Of a DNA stretch of 64,000 bases, positions 45,300 through 58,425 are shown one piece after another. Position numbers and translations under genes: made by a program. The stretch comes from Puffinus mauretanicus (taxonomy: Eukaryota > Chordata > Aves > Procellariiformes > Procellariidae): positions 1 through 64,000 of the forward strand of contig JAJKFH010002183.1 of assembly GCA_023333565.1 (NCBI GenBank), written 5' to 3'. The notes beneath the pieces are model-generated. The model saw only the letters and a program-made list of their open reading frames with translations. It was not told the origin of the DNA and searched no databases. Numbering within the stretch: the first letter of the stretch is position 1; the number at the start of each line of letters is the position of its first letter.

Positions 45300-48240
45300 G
45301 AAAACAAAATCAACAGGACAGAAGTCAGGTTGGGGTGGGCTGGGTTCCTATGGGTCTGTAGGGTACAGGACAGGCTTCTGTACATTTTTCTTCTGCTTTT
45401 CTGCTGGCACCTGGGTTTCAGAGCAGCGAATCAGCTCGTCTTGTACGGCAGCGAGGTGTGCAGTAGAGTTTGTTGACGGGCCTTCCTTTGCCCCAGTGCT
45501 AAACCCATCCCAAGCAATAGCCTTTTTTTTTTGTGCTATACTGGCGTTTCGTGGTTGCTTTAGCTGAGAAACTCCTCACCCCCACAGCTCTTCTCTACCA
45601 AATGAGTCCATTGGGGAGAAGCTGCGAGATCAACGTGTTCTTGCTGTTGTACCCAGAGCAAGACGCAGGGCAGAAGCTCTTAGAGCAGGGAAAAATCAAC
45701 ATGTATTTGTAGTAATTACAAACACGGACCACGGGCTTTGCTTCTGCACAAATCTGCAGTAGTTTCTCCCCGTAGGGTGTTTTTTCTTGTGCTGGTGTGT
45801 GGGGTTTTTGCAGCTTTCCTCAATGCCAGCATCTGCCCGTGCCCGCGGAGGGCGATGGGGCAGGGGCTGCGCCGGGCTCCCCAGGCAGATGCTCTCCTGG
45901 TGACAGATTGAGAAACGGTTTGTGGCTGGGGCGCGGGAGGGCAGGCGAAACTCCCGAGCTCAGCCATGAGCGCGGCTTTTGTTCAGCCCGGAGGAGGAGC
46001 TCGGCGGGTCGGAGGTCCGTGCACGGGAATGACGCGGGGAACGGCTTCCAGATGTTACGAAGCTCCGGAGAGGTGGGGTTGGCGAAGGGAGAGCAGCAAC
46101 GCCAGGCGCCGTGATGGAGCAGGGCTTTGTGGGGTGCTCTGGGAAAATCCCCGCTGGGGGAAGGCTTTGCCATTGCAAAACCCGCTCCCCCTCTCCCCCG
46201 AGCCTTGGCTGAAGGGCAGGAGAGACCCGGGAGGGTTTGGGCAGAGGAGGAGGCAGGCAAGGGGCTGCTTCCCCTGCCCGCACCCTCCCGAGCTGCCTCG
46301 GAGGGAAATTTGCCTAACGAGAGCCTGGCACTAATGGCTTGTTGAGTGGCCTCACTTTAACAAATGAGGGAAATGAAGATGAGTGAGAGTTTAATTACCG
46401 ATCGGAGCAGGGCTTTCCGCAGCGACGACGGGTGCTCGCTCCCCTTCGCCTGGCTGCGGGAGGGAGAGGAGGACCCCCAGCACAGCCGGGTGCTGGGGTG
46501 CCTGGCGGCGTTGGAGGAGACGGCTGCTCGGCCGGGCCGGGCTGGAGGTGGGTCGCGGTTCCACCTGAGCAGCCCGTCCCAGAGAGCATCACCGTCCAAA
46601 GAGGATGACTATAAATAATAAGAATAAAAGGGAGTGTAAATAAATAAAGCAGCACATAGTGAGTAGTTCCTGAAATGTCTGCCTGATTTAAAAACTAATT
46701 ACCTGGAGGGTAATCACCACCAGAAGCGCATATATTTACCCACAATGCTGCTCTTCCCTCCTCTTCCTTTCGCTCGCCCTCTCCTGATTGCTATCCCAGG
46801 CGTCGGCACCCGGACTTATCACCCATCCACAGCGCACAATAAACTGTGTTGTACTCGTCCATCTCCCTGATTAATAACGTCATTGGAGACCTGCTCAGGG
46901 AGGAATAAATCCTCCCGGGGTAGGAGGCCAGGTGCCGGCAGGAGGGGAAGCTGCAGCTGCGTGGTACCCGCAGAGCCCGAGCCCTCGGAGCTGGGGGCTG
47001 CTCTGCCCCAAAGGGCCACCCCCTGCTCTGGGGACGGTCCCTTCGGATGAGCCTGTGCTACCCAAAAAGCAGGGTCACCGAGCCCGGGGTACCCGCGGGG
47101 GATGCGTCATCACCTGCTCAGTATGAGCTGCTGTTAAGAGAGTTTTCCGGATCATCACTCTTACACACGGGCCCACAGTGCTCATCAAAACCTGAATTTG
47201 GTGACGTGGGACCTGTCCTCACGGGAAACATCTCCTTTTGATGTGCAAGCTGGGCTGCAGAGCTGGCGATCTCAGGCTTTAATTACTGTGACGCTGCTGC
47301 ACTGCGGTTGAAAGCCTGGGGTTTTTTGATCATCTTCGCCGCGGCTCCAGCAGAAAGGAGGATTTGTCCCTCCACCTCCACCTCTGTGCCACCTCCTCAC
47401 GCCACCTCCATCGCACAGGGTGCTGGCCCCAGCCTGCCTGCTCCTTCTCAAAACCACAGCAAAAACTTTTCTTCCATGTCCGCAGCAAGCTGAAGTTTGT
47501 AACTCTTTGCTACAGTTCAGTTTGCATTTATTTGGCTGAGCTTGTGTCTGGTCCTATACAAATTAATAAATAATTCTCACCATCAGCCTGATTTAGGAGC
47601 AGTATTGCACTGCGTTGCTTCATTTAGGAAAACAGAATAATTTATTCCTAACTTATGGGATTCAGGAGTCTTCCACCCGCAGCCCACGATATTTTCTCAT
47701 TAACATTACCCAGCTAAGCTAAAAACTGCAATTTCGTAAGTCATGCTTCCTTCAAAGGCGCATTACCAGCTTCCCAGGGACTCCAAAAGTTTACTGAAGC
47801 TTAAAGACATACCTCATAGCATGCAGTGATGTACCAAAGTCCCTCTTCTTATTACTACTGAAACCATCTTTTCGGCAAGTTTCCCTCCCCTGAACTATTC
47901 CCATCACGAATAACCCTGCAAGGATGGCACCGCCTGCCCAGCCCTGCCCGGTGACGGGCCCGGGCATCCCGACCAAGTCCTTACAAAGAGCAGCACGACA
48001 CAACAGCTCGGTCATTACAACCAACCCTGCACTAACGAACCGCGACGCCAAGCCAGGGCCCCTTAGTGGGGTCCCCAGCAGCAACATCTGTTGCGCGTGC
48101 AATGCAGTGGAGGTTTAAGCGAGTGATATTGTGCAGAAGAAGAAGAGCATTAAGTCACTCTTTATCAAGAAGGTGAATAGAAGAAAGTATTTAGTTGGAA
48201 AACAGAAGAAAGGCAATTGCTGTGTAAAGGAGTTTGTAGC
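45300..48240. other. Intergenic region with mixed CpG-rich and AT-rich blocks
   Basis: CpG-richer parts (about 45.8-46.3 and 46.4-46.6 kb) alternate with AT-rich blocks (about 46.6-46.76 and 47.55-47.9 kb). An 84-codon frame from ATG at 46364 has no recognisable domain and is probably chance. No gene supported. Confidence 0.5.
46600..46760. promoter_or_regulatory. AT-rich block, possible conserved non-coding element
   Basis: It contains repeated AATAAATAA stretches, AAACTAATTACC (homeodomain TAATTA core) and GGTAATCACC within otherwise GC-rich DNA. Called only from composition and motif content; conservation was not tested. Confidence 0.25.
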
Positions 48241-48246
48241 TTTGCC

Positions 48247-48446
48247 CTCGGTGCCCCTCGGGGCTCAGTCCGGGCTGCTGTGTGCCCGTCTCGGGGAGCC
48301 GGGGAGATCGCCCCAGGCTCCGTGCGGCCGCGGCTGCCCCGGTGCGGGCACGTGCCCTGGCTGTGCCCCTGCAAGAAGGAGAAGAGGCTCACAAAGCTTT
48401 ACGGGGGCTATACAGCTCCGGCGGGGCGGACCCCGCTGTCCCCCAG
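48247..48446 (+). promoter_or_regulatory. Short CpG cluster ending at a strong splice donor
   Basis: About 200 bp of CpG-rich DNA (GTGCGGCCGCGG, GGTGCGGGCACGTG) followed by CCCAG|GTAAGG at 48447. Possibly a first exon of a non-coding transcript; the longest frame through it (183 codons, non-ATG start) shows no protein-like features. Confidence 0.25.
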
Positions 48447-49031
48447 GTAAGGGGCCCCCAGCACGCTCTCCCCAGCAGCCCGCGGTGAGAAGCCGGTGCT
48501 CGGTGCCCACCTCGCTCTCCTGCAACAGCTCCGGGAGAGAGGATGCGGTTTTTTCACAGAAACCTCCTCGCTCCTGCAGGTCCTTCGCCACCGAGACCCA
48601 GCTGGGCTGCAGGGTGGGGGACCGACCTTTTGGGGGGCTTTCCCAGCAACGACAGCAGGCAGGAATCACGGCTCCGCCGTAGCGCTGAGCGATAGCAGTA
48701 AGACCTGATTTCAGAAGGAGGAGTCAGGCCATAGGAAGACTGATACCTTTTGTCCTTTATCCTCCCCTCTGGGGCTTCTCTGAAAACCATATAAGCCAAA
48801 ACGTTTCTTTTTTTATAGTCTTTTGGTGCTGGAGGCCGCCCGCAGTGACAGCGTGGGGTGGAGGGGCTGGGGTACGGGGAGGTGGATGAGGGTGTGTGAG
48901 CTCCTTGTCGCAAAGAATCATCAAGACCCAGTTACTTTAATCCACACACCATTTTTAAAGGTGCCTTGTCGGGTTTTTTTCTTTGGCAAGTCACAGCTGA
49001 AAGCTCTTGCTGGCAAAGTTTACAGACCCCC

Positions 49032-49048
49032 TTTTTTTTTTTTTTTTT
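49032..49048 (+). repeat. Poly(T) run (17 T)
   Basis: A homopolymer tract in intergenic DNA, preceded by CCCCC. No associated element recognised. Confidence 0.85.
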
Positions 49049-52000
49049 AAAGTAAAAAATGTATCCTTTTAAGAACCATGTCCTGAAATAGCTTTGCAGA
49101 GGACAATGACAGGGAAGCAGAAAGAAGTCCCTTTGTGTACATCCACACCATATTATACCACATTAGCCCGAGGCTTAAATTGCTGGGGGAGCAGAGGAGC
49201 ACTCGGCTGGCGCTGCCGCCAGCAATTCCCCGTCCCTGCCCTTCCCGTCTTCTGCCACCAGCCTCAGAAGAAAGTCAAGATTAAAATCATATTCCTAAAG
49301 CAAAATTACACATTGGAGACTCCACAGCCCTCCCGGGAGGATCAGGGCATTCCTCTATAAATATCTGTCTCGATATGTTTAATTTGCAGATGAAATTAAG
49401 CCTGGGAAGAAAGGGAAGGCTGTCTTTTCATGTGTGGGCTGTCCGGCTTTGCCTTCAATATCAAAGTGAGACGAGTTACAAAGCACCGACTCTCTGGGAT
49501 TATCTAAGAAACCTTGTAGGTCCCAAGTGACAGTGGTTACGGGATCAAAAGGTGTGGTACTTATGCAGAAAGCCAGAAAAAGCCGGCGTGGTTCTTAGAT
49601 CAGCCCCAAAGAGCCAAATCTTGGGTCAGTTTGCAGAGTTCAGGAGGTAGGTGAGGAACCAGGAGAGGCTGGGCTTTCACGTGGACTTTGGATTAAATAT
49701 TAACTTGCTGCAGAGGGTTACGAGGATAAACATTTTCATTAATCATGTATGTGCTCATTATTATGGTGAGAATAGGCTGTTAGAGCTTTGTCTGCATGAG
49801 CATTTCCACGCTAACCTCCCGTTTTCTGCTCATAGGTTTCTGTAAACTGTCATCTTTTATGCTTTCTCTCTTTTTTAGAAAACTTTTTCCCACAAGTAAT
49901 TTTATTGGGTTTGACATTTTATTGGTTAGGCTTCGAAAACACCAGCTGAAAAGATGTAGCGTAAGGGTGAAGGGACAGGAGACAATGCACGGCCCGCCAA
50001 GACAAAGAAGGAACGCGGGGCGGGGGGATGTTTCTGGGACAGCCCGTGGAGGTGGGAGCCTGATCTGGGGTGGGGATCCTCACCAAAGGGATCTGCTTCA
50101 CGTACTGGTGAGAGCTCACGCAGACCCTCGGCGTGGTGCGATAGCGCAGCCCCGGCGCACTGGGGAATTTTGGATGGGGTTTTCTTGCAAAGCACTTAGC
50201 TAGGCAGAACTGCCGGCCCAATTTATCTGCACGAATGAGAAATGGCGCAGGATAGTGCAATAGGCCTGCATCATAATTAGAGCCTGTTGACATTTTTCAT
50301 ATTAAAAATACTTAGCTGATAAAGGCCTTTTTCACCATCCATTTTGTTAAAAACTGGCATTTTTCCTTCTTTCCTCCAATTTTATTGAACTTTTCAATCA
50401 TCATAACTTTTTTCAGCTTTCCTTCCCTTCTGTTTTTAGCTGCTCCTTTCAATTATTTGGTGCTTTCCTTTTTATTCCAGTAATTTTTTTTTAAAGACTT
50501 GAATAGAAGGAAGAGGGAAGATAGATTAAAATTTATACTAGAACAGAAAGTGGATGTATGGCCGAGAGTCTAAAACCCTATCATTAGCAATATTTAATAA
50601 GGAACAAAATTATTGAGCAAGCTGAGATGTCTGCAAATGACTGCTGAAACTCTCCAAAATGGAAGGGAGCTTATCTAATGGAGGAGAAAGCCAACTGATG
50701 GATGAAGATACAAAGCATTTGGAAAGAGGTTGAACGAGCATCTCTAATGACCATCCGTCCTGCTATAAAGATTTATGGATGTCGAGCATAGCTGCCTCCA
50801 AGGGACCCGTCCATGGGTGAAGGTAAGACCAGGGGTGGCACCTTGGAGGTGCCTTCTGCACCCAAACAGAAGCCCCTCTCCTGCTGGCACCCTTCCCCGG
50901 GGCTGGCTGCGATGGCTCCACCAGCACATGTAGACAGAGGCACCAGGCCCGTTTTCAGCCCCGTGGAGGAAAAGACGTGGGGCAGATGCTTGATGTTGCT
51001 TTTCTGAGCACTTCTGCAGTCTGGCGTGGAGGAGGAGCGGGCAGATTTGAGGTCATGCCGGGACACTTCCCACTGGTTTGGAGGCTCTGGTCTTGCCATC
51101 TAGCCCTACCTCAGCCTGGCATCTTTGTTATTTTTAGCGGAGCACACCACACTCGGTGCTGCTTGCTACAGGAGAAAGCTGATTTAGACAGGGTTTTTTG
51201 CTATTGTCAGCCAGGGCAGTGTGCAAGATCATTAATGTCAGCTTTGGAGCACGTGCAACGTGGGCTTTTGTAGGACAACAAAGCGAGTGCTGCTGCATCG
51301 CCTTCAAACACGCTGGGCTGTGCAAGGTTTGCTGGAGAGACAGAGCACAAAAATAATCGTTGTGCTATGGTAAAGGTGCCCAGGGACTCTTTCTACCAGC
51401 CTCCTATGCTGGCAGGGCCACTGCGATGCTTCCCTGCTCCCGCTGCAGGCACAGGCAGGCGTGGCTGGGCACTGAGGCACCTCTGGGTGCTGCAGCAAGT
51501 GCCGGTACCTGCCTGCATCTTATTGTCATAGTGCAAGGACCGAGGAACTGGAGGTGGCCTGACGAGCGGTTGCACAGTTGTCTCCCCTCCTGGTGCAACA
51601 TTAGCTTAATTGAAGAGCAGTAAGTGCTATCAGCTGCTGGTGCAGGTGCTCCACTCCTAAACTCTCCGGAGGGCTTAAAAGCAGCAGCTGTTGGCTATTA
51701 GAAGCGACAGCCCCGCGAGCAGGTTGGGTGGGCAGCTTTGCTCTGAGCCAGGACGCGTGGGGCTGCGCTGACCCAGGGCTCCTGAGACAGCCCTGGCCTG
51801 CTGGCACCTTCTGCGGGAGCTGGAGCTGTGGTCGGGAGCTGCCGTGCGTGAAGAAGTAGGTTCAGTGAGTTTTTGTTCTGCTTTAAATATAAATGTCACT
51901 TTTCGCACTATGGGCCAGCTTTCTGCAAAAGCCCCGGGCTGTGCCGGTACCTCACTGCACAGGCTTTGCCTTGGGTAGGAACGAAGTGGGTTTTGAGTGT

Positions 52001-52444
52001 TTGGTTTTGAACATGCAAAGTGGGATATTTAGGGGGAAGGGGAAATAAGTGTTTGTTTTAAATCTAGTGGGATATTTCTTATCTGCAGCCTGAGCTCAGA
52101 CTAAGGGTTAGCTCCAGAGCAGAAGTAGAGAACAGTGAGACACAGAGGGAAAAAGAGGCTTTGAGCAGCGGCTGGAATGGCACAGTTTAGACCTCTGCAG
52201 CTTTCCAGGGACCATGGTGTGCCGAAGCTGAGTGCTCCGAGTTTGATGCCAATTTAACTTTGCAGGCAGCATGCCGACTCTTGCTGTGCTGGTTATAGTT
52301 TGGCAGAGACTGGATTAATTGGTGGTTTTCATTCCTACTAAACCAATGTGTATGTATATGGTAGACAGGGTCCTTTAGCAGCCAGAGCCCACACATATAC
52401 ACTTCTATTTCAGCAACCTTATATATATACGTGTTTCATACTAA

Positions 52445-52462
52445 TTTTTTTTTTTTTTTTTT
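52445..52462 (+). repeat. Poly(T) run (18 T)
   Basis: A homopolymer tract just after a TATATATATA stretch at about 52,420. Low complexity. Confidence 0.85.
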
Positions 52463-55400
52463 GCATTAAAACTTCTGTGTGAAACCTGGTGCGGATGGAT
52501 GGGAGAGTTTTTCTCCAAGTCCGTGTGAGTTGTGATCCCTTAATGCTGGGGTACTTTCTCAGGCGTGTTGGTGGGAACAGAAGCTGATCCCAAGTCAGGT
52601 CTGTGCCTGCTCTGAGCCAGCATGGTGTGGGCCTGTTCCCTTTTCTTGGGGGTCATGGTCCCCCATTTCTCTGTGTCCTGCACCATGTGGGTCAAAACTA
52701 CTTAGTGGCCAGACCTTTTTGCACTGAGCAGAGAGAAGGTGGTAACTGAAGTTGCACTATTGACGGGGTCTGCAAACCTGCAGAGGTGGCTGGTTGCCCC
52801 AGACACAGGACTGGGCTGGAAAAATCCCGTATTATAGTTAAAAGTACCATATCTAAAAGATGTGCTTGGAGGGCTCTTGTCCCTCTGTTTGCTCTGCTGC
52901 TCTTACCTGGGACACGTGGTCGCTGCTTGGGAACAAAACGTGTGGTTGTTTAATGCTGCTCCCTCTGTCATCGGGACAGGGTGGTCATCACCCCTGCTTA
53001 TTGGGGTTGGAGCTGTGACAGCCCGTCAATATGGTCATCGCTACGTATGTCTAGGGTCCAAGTGCCTGCAATGCCAACAGTTGCGTTTAAATTAAGCTTG
53101 TTAAGCGGAGCCAGGCTGGGGTGGGCGAGCACTAGGGCTGATGGGCTGGAGCAGCACCTGGGCACTGCACAGCGCTGCATCCTCTTAAAATAAAAACGTG
53201 GCTGAGCTTAAAATACAAGTGCTGCATTGGTGGTGCTAACCCCCCCACCAGTCTCCGCAGAGAGCTTTGAACGCGGGCATGGCGGACGGTCTCTGCATCC
53301 CCGGTGCAGGCAGGGGAGGTTGACCCCCAGCGACTCTGGGAGGATGAACGCACACCCGTCCCTTCGACTCCTTTGCTCATGAGGAGTGATCAAAGCGCAG
53401 CCGTTCGATTTCATAACCCAAGTAAACGCTCAAAAAAAGAAACGCTCCCTAAATATCGTGGGGAAGGTATTTTGAGCCTTGGCCGCTTCGCCTGGGAAAC
53501 AGTCTCTTCTGATTCAGCTTGTTCAAATCATCTTAACAGTTCTTAGCGAGAAAAAACCTTCTGTATCCTCAAGGCAAGTATATTTGGGCAAAGCAATAAG
53601 AGAGACTTTAAGAGGTTTGGAGGTTACAGTGGGAAATAGCAGTTATTCCCAATAAGCAGTGTTAAATGAAGTGCTGCTGACAGTAGCCTGAGGCAGGTTC
53701 AAGAGTTTCAAGATTTGCAACTAAGAGATTAACCAAAATAGATGTCTTATTACAGGCAAGTTTGTATCTAAATCATTTAAAGTGCCTTTAGATGCTGTAA
53801 TGTTTTTCCTCCTAAGTGCTCATAGTATCTCTGCAGCTTCCTCCTGGCTTTCGGGAATGAGCAATGAAAGGGCCCTTGATCTCGGCGAGTTTAAGACCCT
53901 CTGATGAAGGAATGAGGACCCAGTGGATCGGCAGGTTCTCGTTTGATGGGAGGCTGCTTTAGCAGTGCTCCTATTTTACATGGAGCAGAGATCCTGGCCC
54001 AAATCCTCCCTCCTGTTCCCTGTTGGATGCTCTGCTGCCTGGCTGGCAGCAGTCCAGGGGGGATGCACCGAGCGGTGGGGTTTGCCAGAGCTCTGGGTGT
54101 GAAATGCCTCTGAAAGAATAACAGCAACATGGCCCCGAGCTGGAACAACCTGACCCTTAATTTGTAAAGGCAATGCGATGCTCAAGAGAATAAGTGCTGT
54201 GCTTAGAGATGTAAATGAGAACGGCCATCTCTAGGCACAGGTGAACACACACAAAAAAAAATCTTTGTCTCCTGGGTAGTGCCACCCATGCCAAGCCCAG
54301 AGTCTAGCTGCTGCTGTAATTCCCTGTCATCCTGCAGGACTTCTCCCGTGCACCCGTCACCCAGCAAACCGTGTTTTGAATATGGGACCTTGAGTTCGTT
54401 CTTCTGTGCTGAACTGACACTGGAAGGAGATTTGGTGTAGGGTGGGCAGCTCGGGTTGCTGAAACAGAAATGATCTGCCATCAGCTTGGATGGTCACTGG
54501 CACCAGGTCTTGGCTGCAACCCGGATAAGGTACAGTTAAGTTTAATGGATGAGGAATCAGCAGGTCCAAGGGAAACCATCTGCAAAAGAGGGGCAAGCTC
54601 CATGTGCTCAAAAAGAGAGGAGGGGAGAAGGGCGGAGATGTTTAGAGGGAGCTGGTCTGATCCTGGGGAGCAGCCTGGAGTGCTGACACCGAGCCAGGAA
54701 AATGGGCGTTTGCCATTTGGGCGAGATTTCTGTGCTCCTTGCGTTAGCTCAAGTGAGGAGCAGTTGATTTCTGGAAGCTCTCCAAAGCTGGGATGTCAGT
54801 TTGCTTTGGCAGTTCCACATCCCTGTGGAGACGAGCTAGACATCCAGGGTGCTTGCAGGACCGGAGTCCTGGAGAGGGGTGGGCTTTTCCCAGTGGGGTG
54901 CTTAGGGGCATCAGCAGTTGTGCCAGGGATGTTGGGCAGGTGGATGAAAAGGTCTGTGAGAGGAAGGTATAGATCTCTACCAAAGGAATACATCAGCAGA
55001 GCTGAAACCAGAGAAATAGCTGGAGATCCAAAGAGGTTTCCAACTATGAGGGTTCAACATGCTGAAACCACCCTGGAACAAGCTGGTGAGGGGCTGGCAG
55101 GAGCTGGGTGACGCACCATCTCATGGGGACTTACTGAGGCTCAGGTTTAACTGTGGGCAGATGGTGTGAAATGCCTAGAATGCCCTGGGGTCTGGGAAAT
55201 CGGTCTTTCTGTGTGAGGCCAGCTTGAGCCATGCTCGCAATGCAAAATATTACTTTTTCTCTTTTTCCGGGATTGTTTCCAAGTTCTAAAGATGAATGAC
55301 ATTTCTGTGTCATTCAATAAACCTGAGATTGCAAGTTTTTCTCCATGTGAACAAGGAAAAATGTCTCCAAGTGTCTTTGCAATGTTACTTTTTTTAAAAA

Positions 55401-58360
55401 GGGAAGAAATGTCCCTCTAGGGAATCAGGTCTTCCTGGTGACCTGATGAGAGTGCAGCCTCCTCTGTCCAGCAAGCGTGTAAAATGTCACTTTTATTTTC
55501 TGCCTCATGTGTTGAGCAAGCTGGTGGCAGTAACTTGCTGCGTATGGACAGAGTGATGTGGCAGAGTGTGCCCTCGCGTCCCCTCCAGCGCTAATGGTTT
55601 TACCAGGGGTTGGCAATGGATGTTGCAAATGTCAGGTACGAGTTGTAGCACCTCTGTGAGCTGAGGAAAGGTTGGTTTTTCTTGTTATTTGATAGTGGGG
55701 GAACTGCATCTCAGAGAGGCTCTGGGCTGCCACCAGCAGTCGGTTTTCCCTTTCAGTAAAATGGAGGGACATCGGATGCCGTGCTTGCCATGCTCTTCCA
55801 TGGTACTTGCGATGGATATCTGGATGACAGGTATGCCACAAACACTCTTTATATGTAACAGGAGGCCCCGTGTAAGAGACGATGAAGGAAACCAGGCTGA
55901 AATGTGTGACCCGTGCCCTGCTTTTGCATGGCTGTGCACACTTGCCAGTTTGAAGGACCAGGTTGCTCCAGGCTTTCATTTCCTGCAGTGAAAGTACAGA
56001 CTCCAAGCATTAACGGCAACAGATGGAAACCCAACTTTCCTGGAGGCTTTTAAGGATATGCCCTGACTGTCATAACCACTGCAGGCCTGTGAGCCAGGGG
56101 CTCCCTGGGCTTTCACTGCCCAAGTCCCCCCTTCATGCCGGGTCCCGCAGCTGCAAGGCTGCCGCCTTCCCATGCTGAGGTCCGGCACCTTGTCTGTACG
56201 CCTGCCCTACTGATGGAGCTGAGGGTTTAAATGCACTGAAAAGCTGGAATAATCCAGTCCTTGAGGTCTTTGAGGAAAGTAGGGGAGGCCACCTGCATTG
56301 TCCTGTTGAAGCAGACAGGTCTGTGCCGTGCGGTGGGATGAACCCAACATCAAGCCTGATCCAAGTTCAGCTTTATTTCACCTGGCCCTAAAAATGTTCT
56401 GCACTGTCATTGCTGCTGCTGTATTTATCAGGAGTCTTGTGACACCTGGTGTTTTCATTTCTCCTGCAGTCTGGTGGTCCGATAGCATCCCTCCATCCCT
56501 CTTGACGGGGCAGAGAGGCACTTCAGCTAGTGAAGCCTGAGGCCCTAAAATACTTGCTTTCTGCAAATAAAAGGAGCCCAAGCTGCTTGTATCAAAATAC
56601 CATGAAATTAGCTGTAAAATTAACTATTTGGAAATCCTGTCTTATTATTTTTGGATTGCTTGCAACAGGAAGACAGAGCCTGGCACTGCCTCGCAGAGAC
56701 CTTTCGGTGCTGCTGGCAACGCCCCTGGTTTGTGTGTGCTGGAGGCATCGAAGATATTGTCCAAGGGCAGGCAGCGACATAAGGGCTTGTCCTGGGTGGC
56801 TCCACTGCAGCAAACCCCCCGGGGTGCTGTAGTGATCCCAGGCAGGCGCTGTGCACGTGGGACATTTGGGTGCAGAGCAATGAGAGCAGAACTGGATGTG
56901 CAGAGCCAGGCTCGGCTGGCTGGACGTGTGCTGCCCGTGCCATCGTTGGCTTTCTCCAAAGGGAGCCTCAAGTATTTAAATCATGGTCTGCTGAGAGAGG
57001 GGCAGCCTGGGGAAAGGCAGCTCTTGGTCTCTCTGAAACATTTCATGAAATATGTGTCTTGATGGATTTTGGCAAGACAGACCTTGATTTAGCATGAGTT
57101 TTTAAAAGTGGGAAATGTGAAACAGCTGCTACGGTTGTAACCAAGCCAGGAATGGAGAGGAGGGCAAGGCCTGTGGGTGTTTTGCTTACAGACCTTGGCA
57201 AACGGGAGGCTTTCCTTCTTTTATTTTGATTGGCATCAGGAAGATCTTTGGGACCTCGGAATCCCAAACACCAGTCAGGAGAGCTGGGTGGGTCTGGACG
57301 GTGCTTCTGCACTGTGAAACCTGGATGTTAAGTCGGGGAAGGGGCAAAGGAAGCTGCAGGGCTTTGAGAGGGACATGAGAGGATTTGGTGAAAAAGGAGA
57401 AGGAGAGACTTCTATGCATCTTTGCCCAGCCTTGTAAAGGCTTAAAAACACCCAAAGCCCTACAGTTCCAGGGAGGGCTGTCAGAAGCACAGTGTGGTGT
57501 GGTCCCCAGGCTGGAGTACCCTGATGCATCCCCCATCCACATGTGCTGCCCCGGGGCAACTGGTGGTGCTGGATCACACTGGGACTGGCACCTCATGAGG
57601 GCAATTCACCTGATTGTGCTCGGGGTGAGATTAATCACTCCTGTAAGGGCTGGTTTTCTCAACTAAGTGCAAAGACAGCCAAGGGTAACTCATGCAGACC
57701 TCAGTGTCCCACTCAGGTGCCCACAGTAGAGCAGGTAAGTCCCTCCTATAATGTCTGCTAGAGACCTGAGCTGGACAGAAAGCCTGAGAGAGGGGCTTGT
57801 CCAGCCCAGGCTCTCCTTTCTGGCCATCGGCATCAAGTGCTTTGGAGGAAGATGTAAGAAACCTCCTATGCTCTGCCTGGAAGGGAGACTTGTCCCGGTT
57901 AGGATACAGCAGGTTTTATCCTTTGCATTAGATGAGTATTCAAATAATTTAATAGTGGATTTTCTCATCCTTCATGTACCGATGGAGTTGGTTTTGTGGC
58001 TCTAATGCTCTCATGACCTCAATAATGTCGTCTGTGAGTGTGTTTCTCAGGTTAATTATGCATTAAGTTTACATACGGCTTTTCCTTTATTAATCAGTTC
58101 TAAACGAGCTGCTTTCAGATGTGCTGAATGCACTGACACTCGGGCGCTCTCGGGGGTCTTACAGGAGTGCCGTACCCACCTTCCTACCCTGCCAGTTCTT
58201 CTGTACACCTTGGCGTGTCTCCTTGATTGCTAAATAAGCACTCCTGAGACTACTGGCTTTATTTTTGCCTGGACAGGCTTCTCTGATGTGCACTACGGTA
58301 AGATAACACCATAAAGGAAGGTGTTTACTGGTGTGATTGAGACATGTCGTAGTCAGCTCA

Positions 58361-58425
58361 CTTTCCTTCTCTCTGGGCTGGGGAAGAGCCTGCTTTCCTT
58401 CTCTCCTCTGGAGAAGAGCCTGCTT
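58361..58425 (+). repeat. Imperfect ~30-bp tandem duplication
   Basis: CTTTCCTTCTCTC followed by GAAGAGCCTGCTT occurs twice about 30 bp apart (second half at 58,383-58,395 and 58,413-58,425). It is followed by a pyrimidine-rich stretch. No function assigned. Confidence 0.65.

Noticed and set aside
54470..55111. 213-codon open frame downstream of SEPTIN9
   Set aside because: No domain, no splice context or promoter, and mixed composition; most likely chance.
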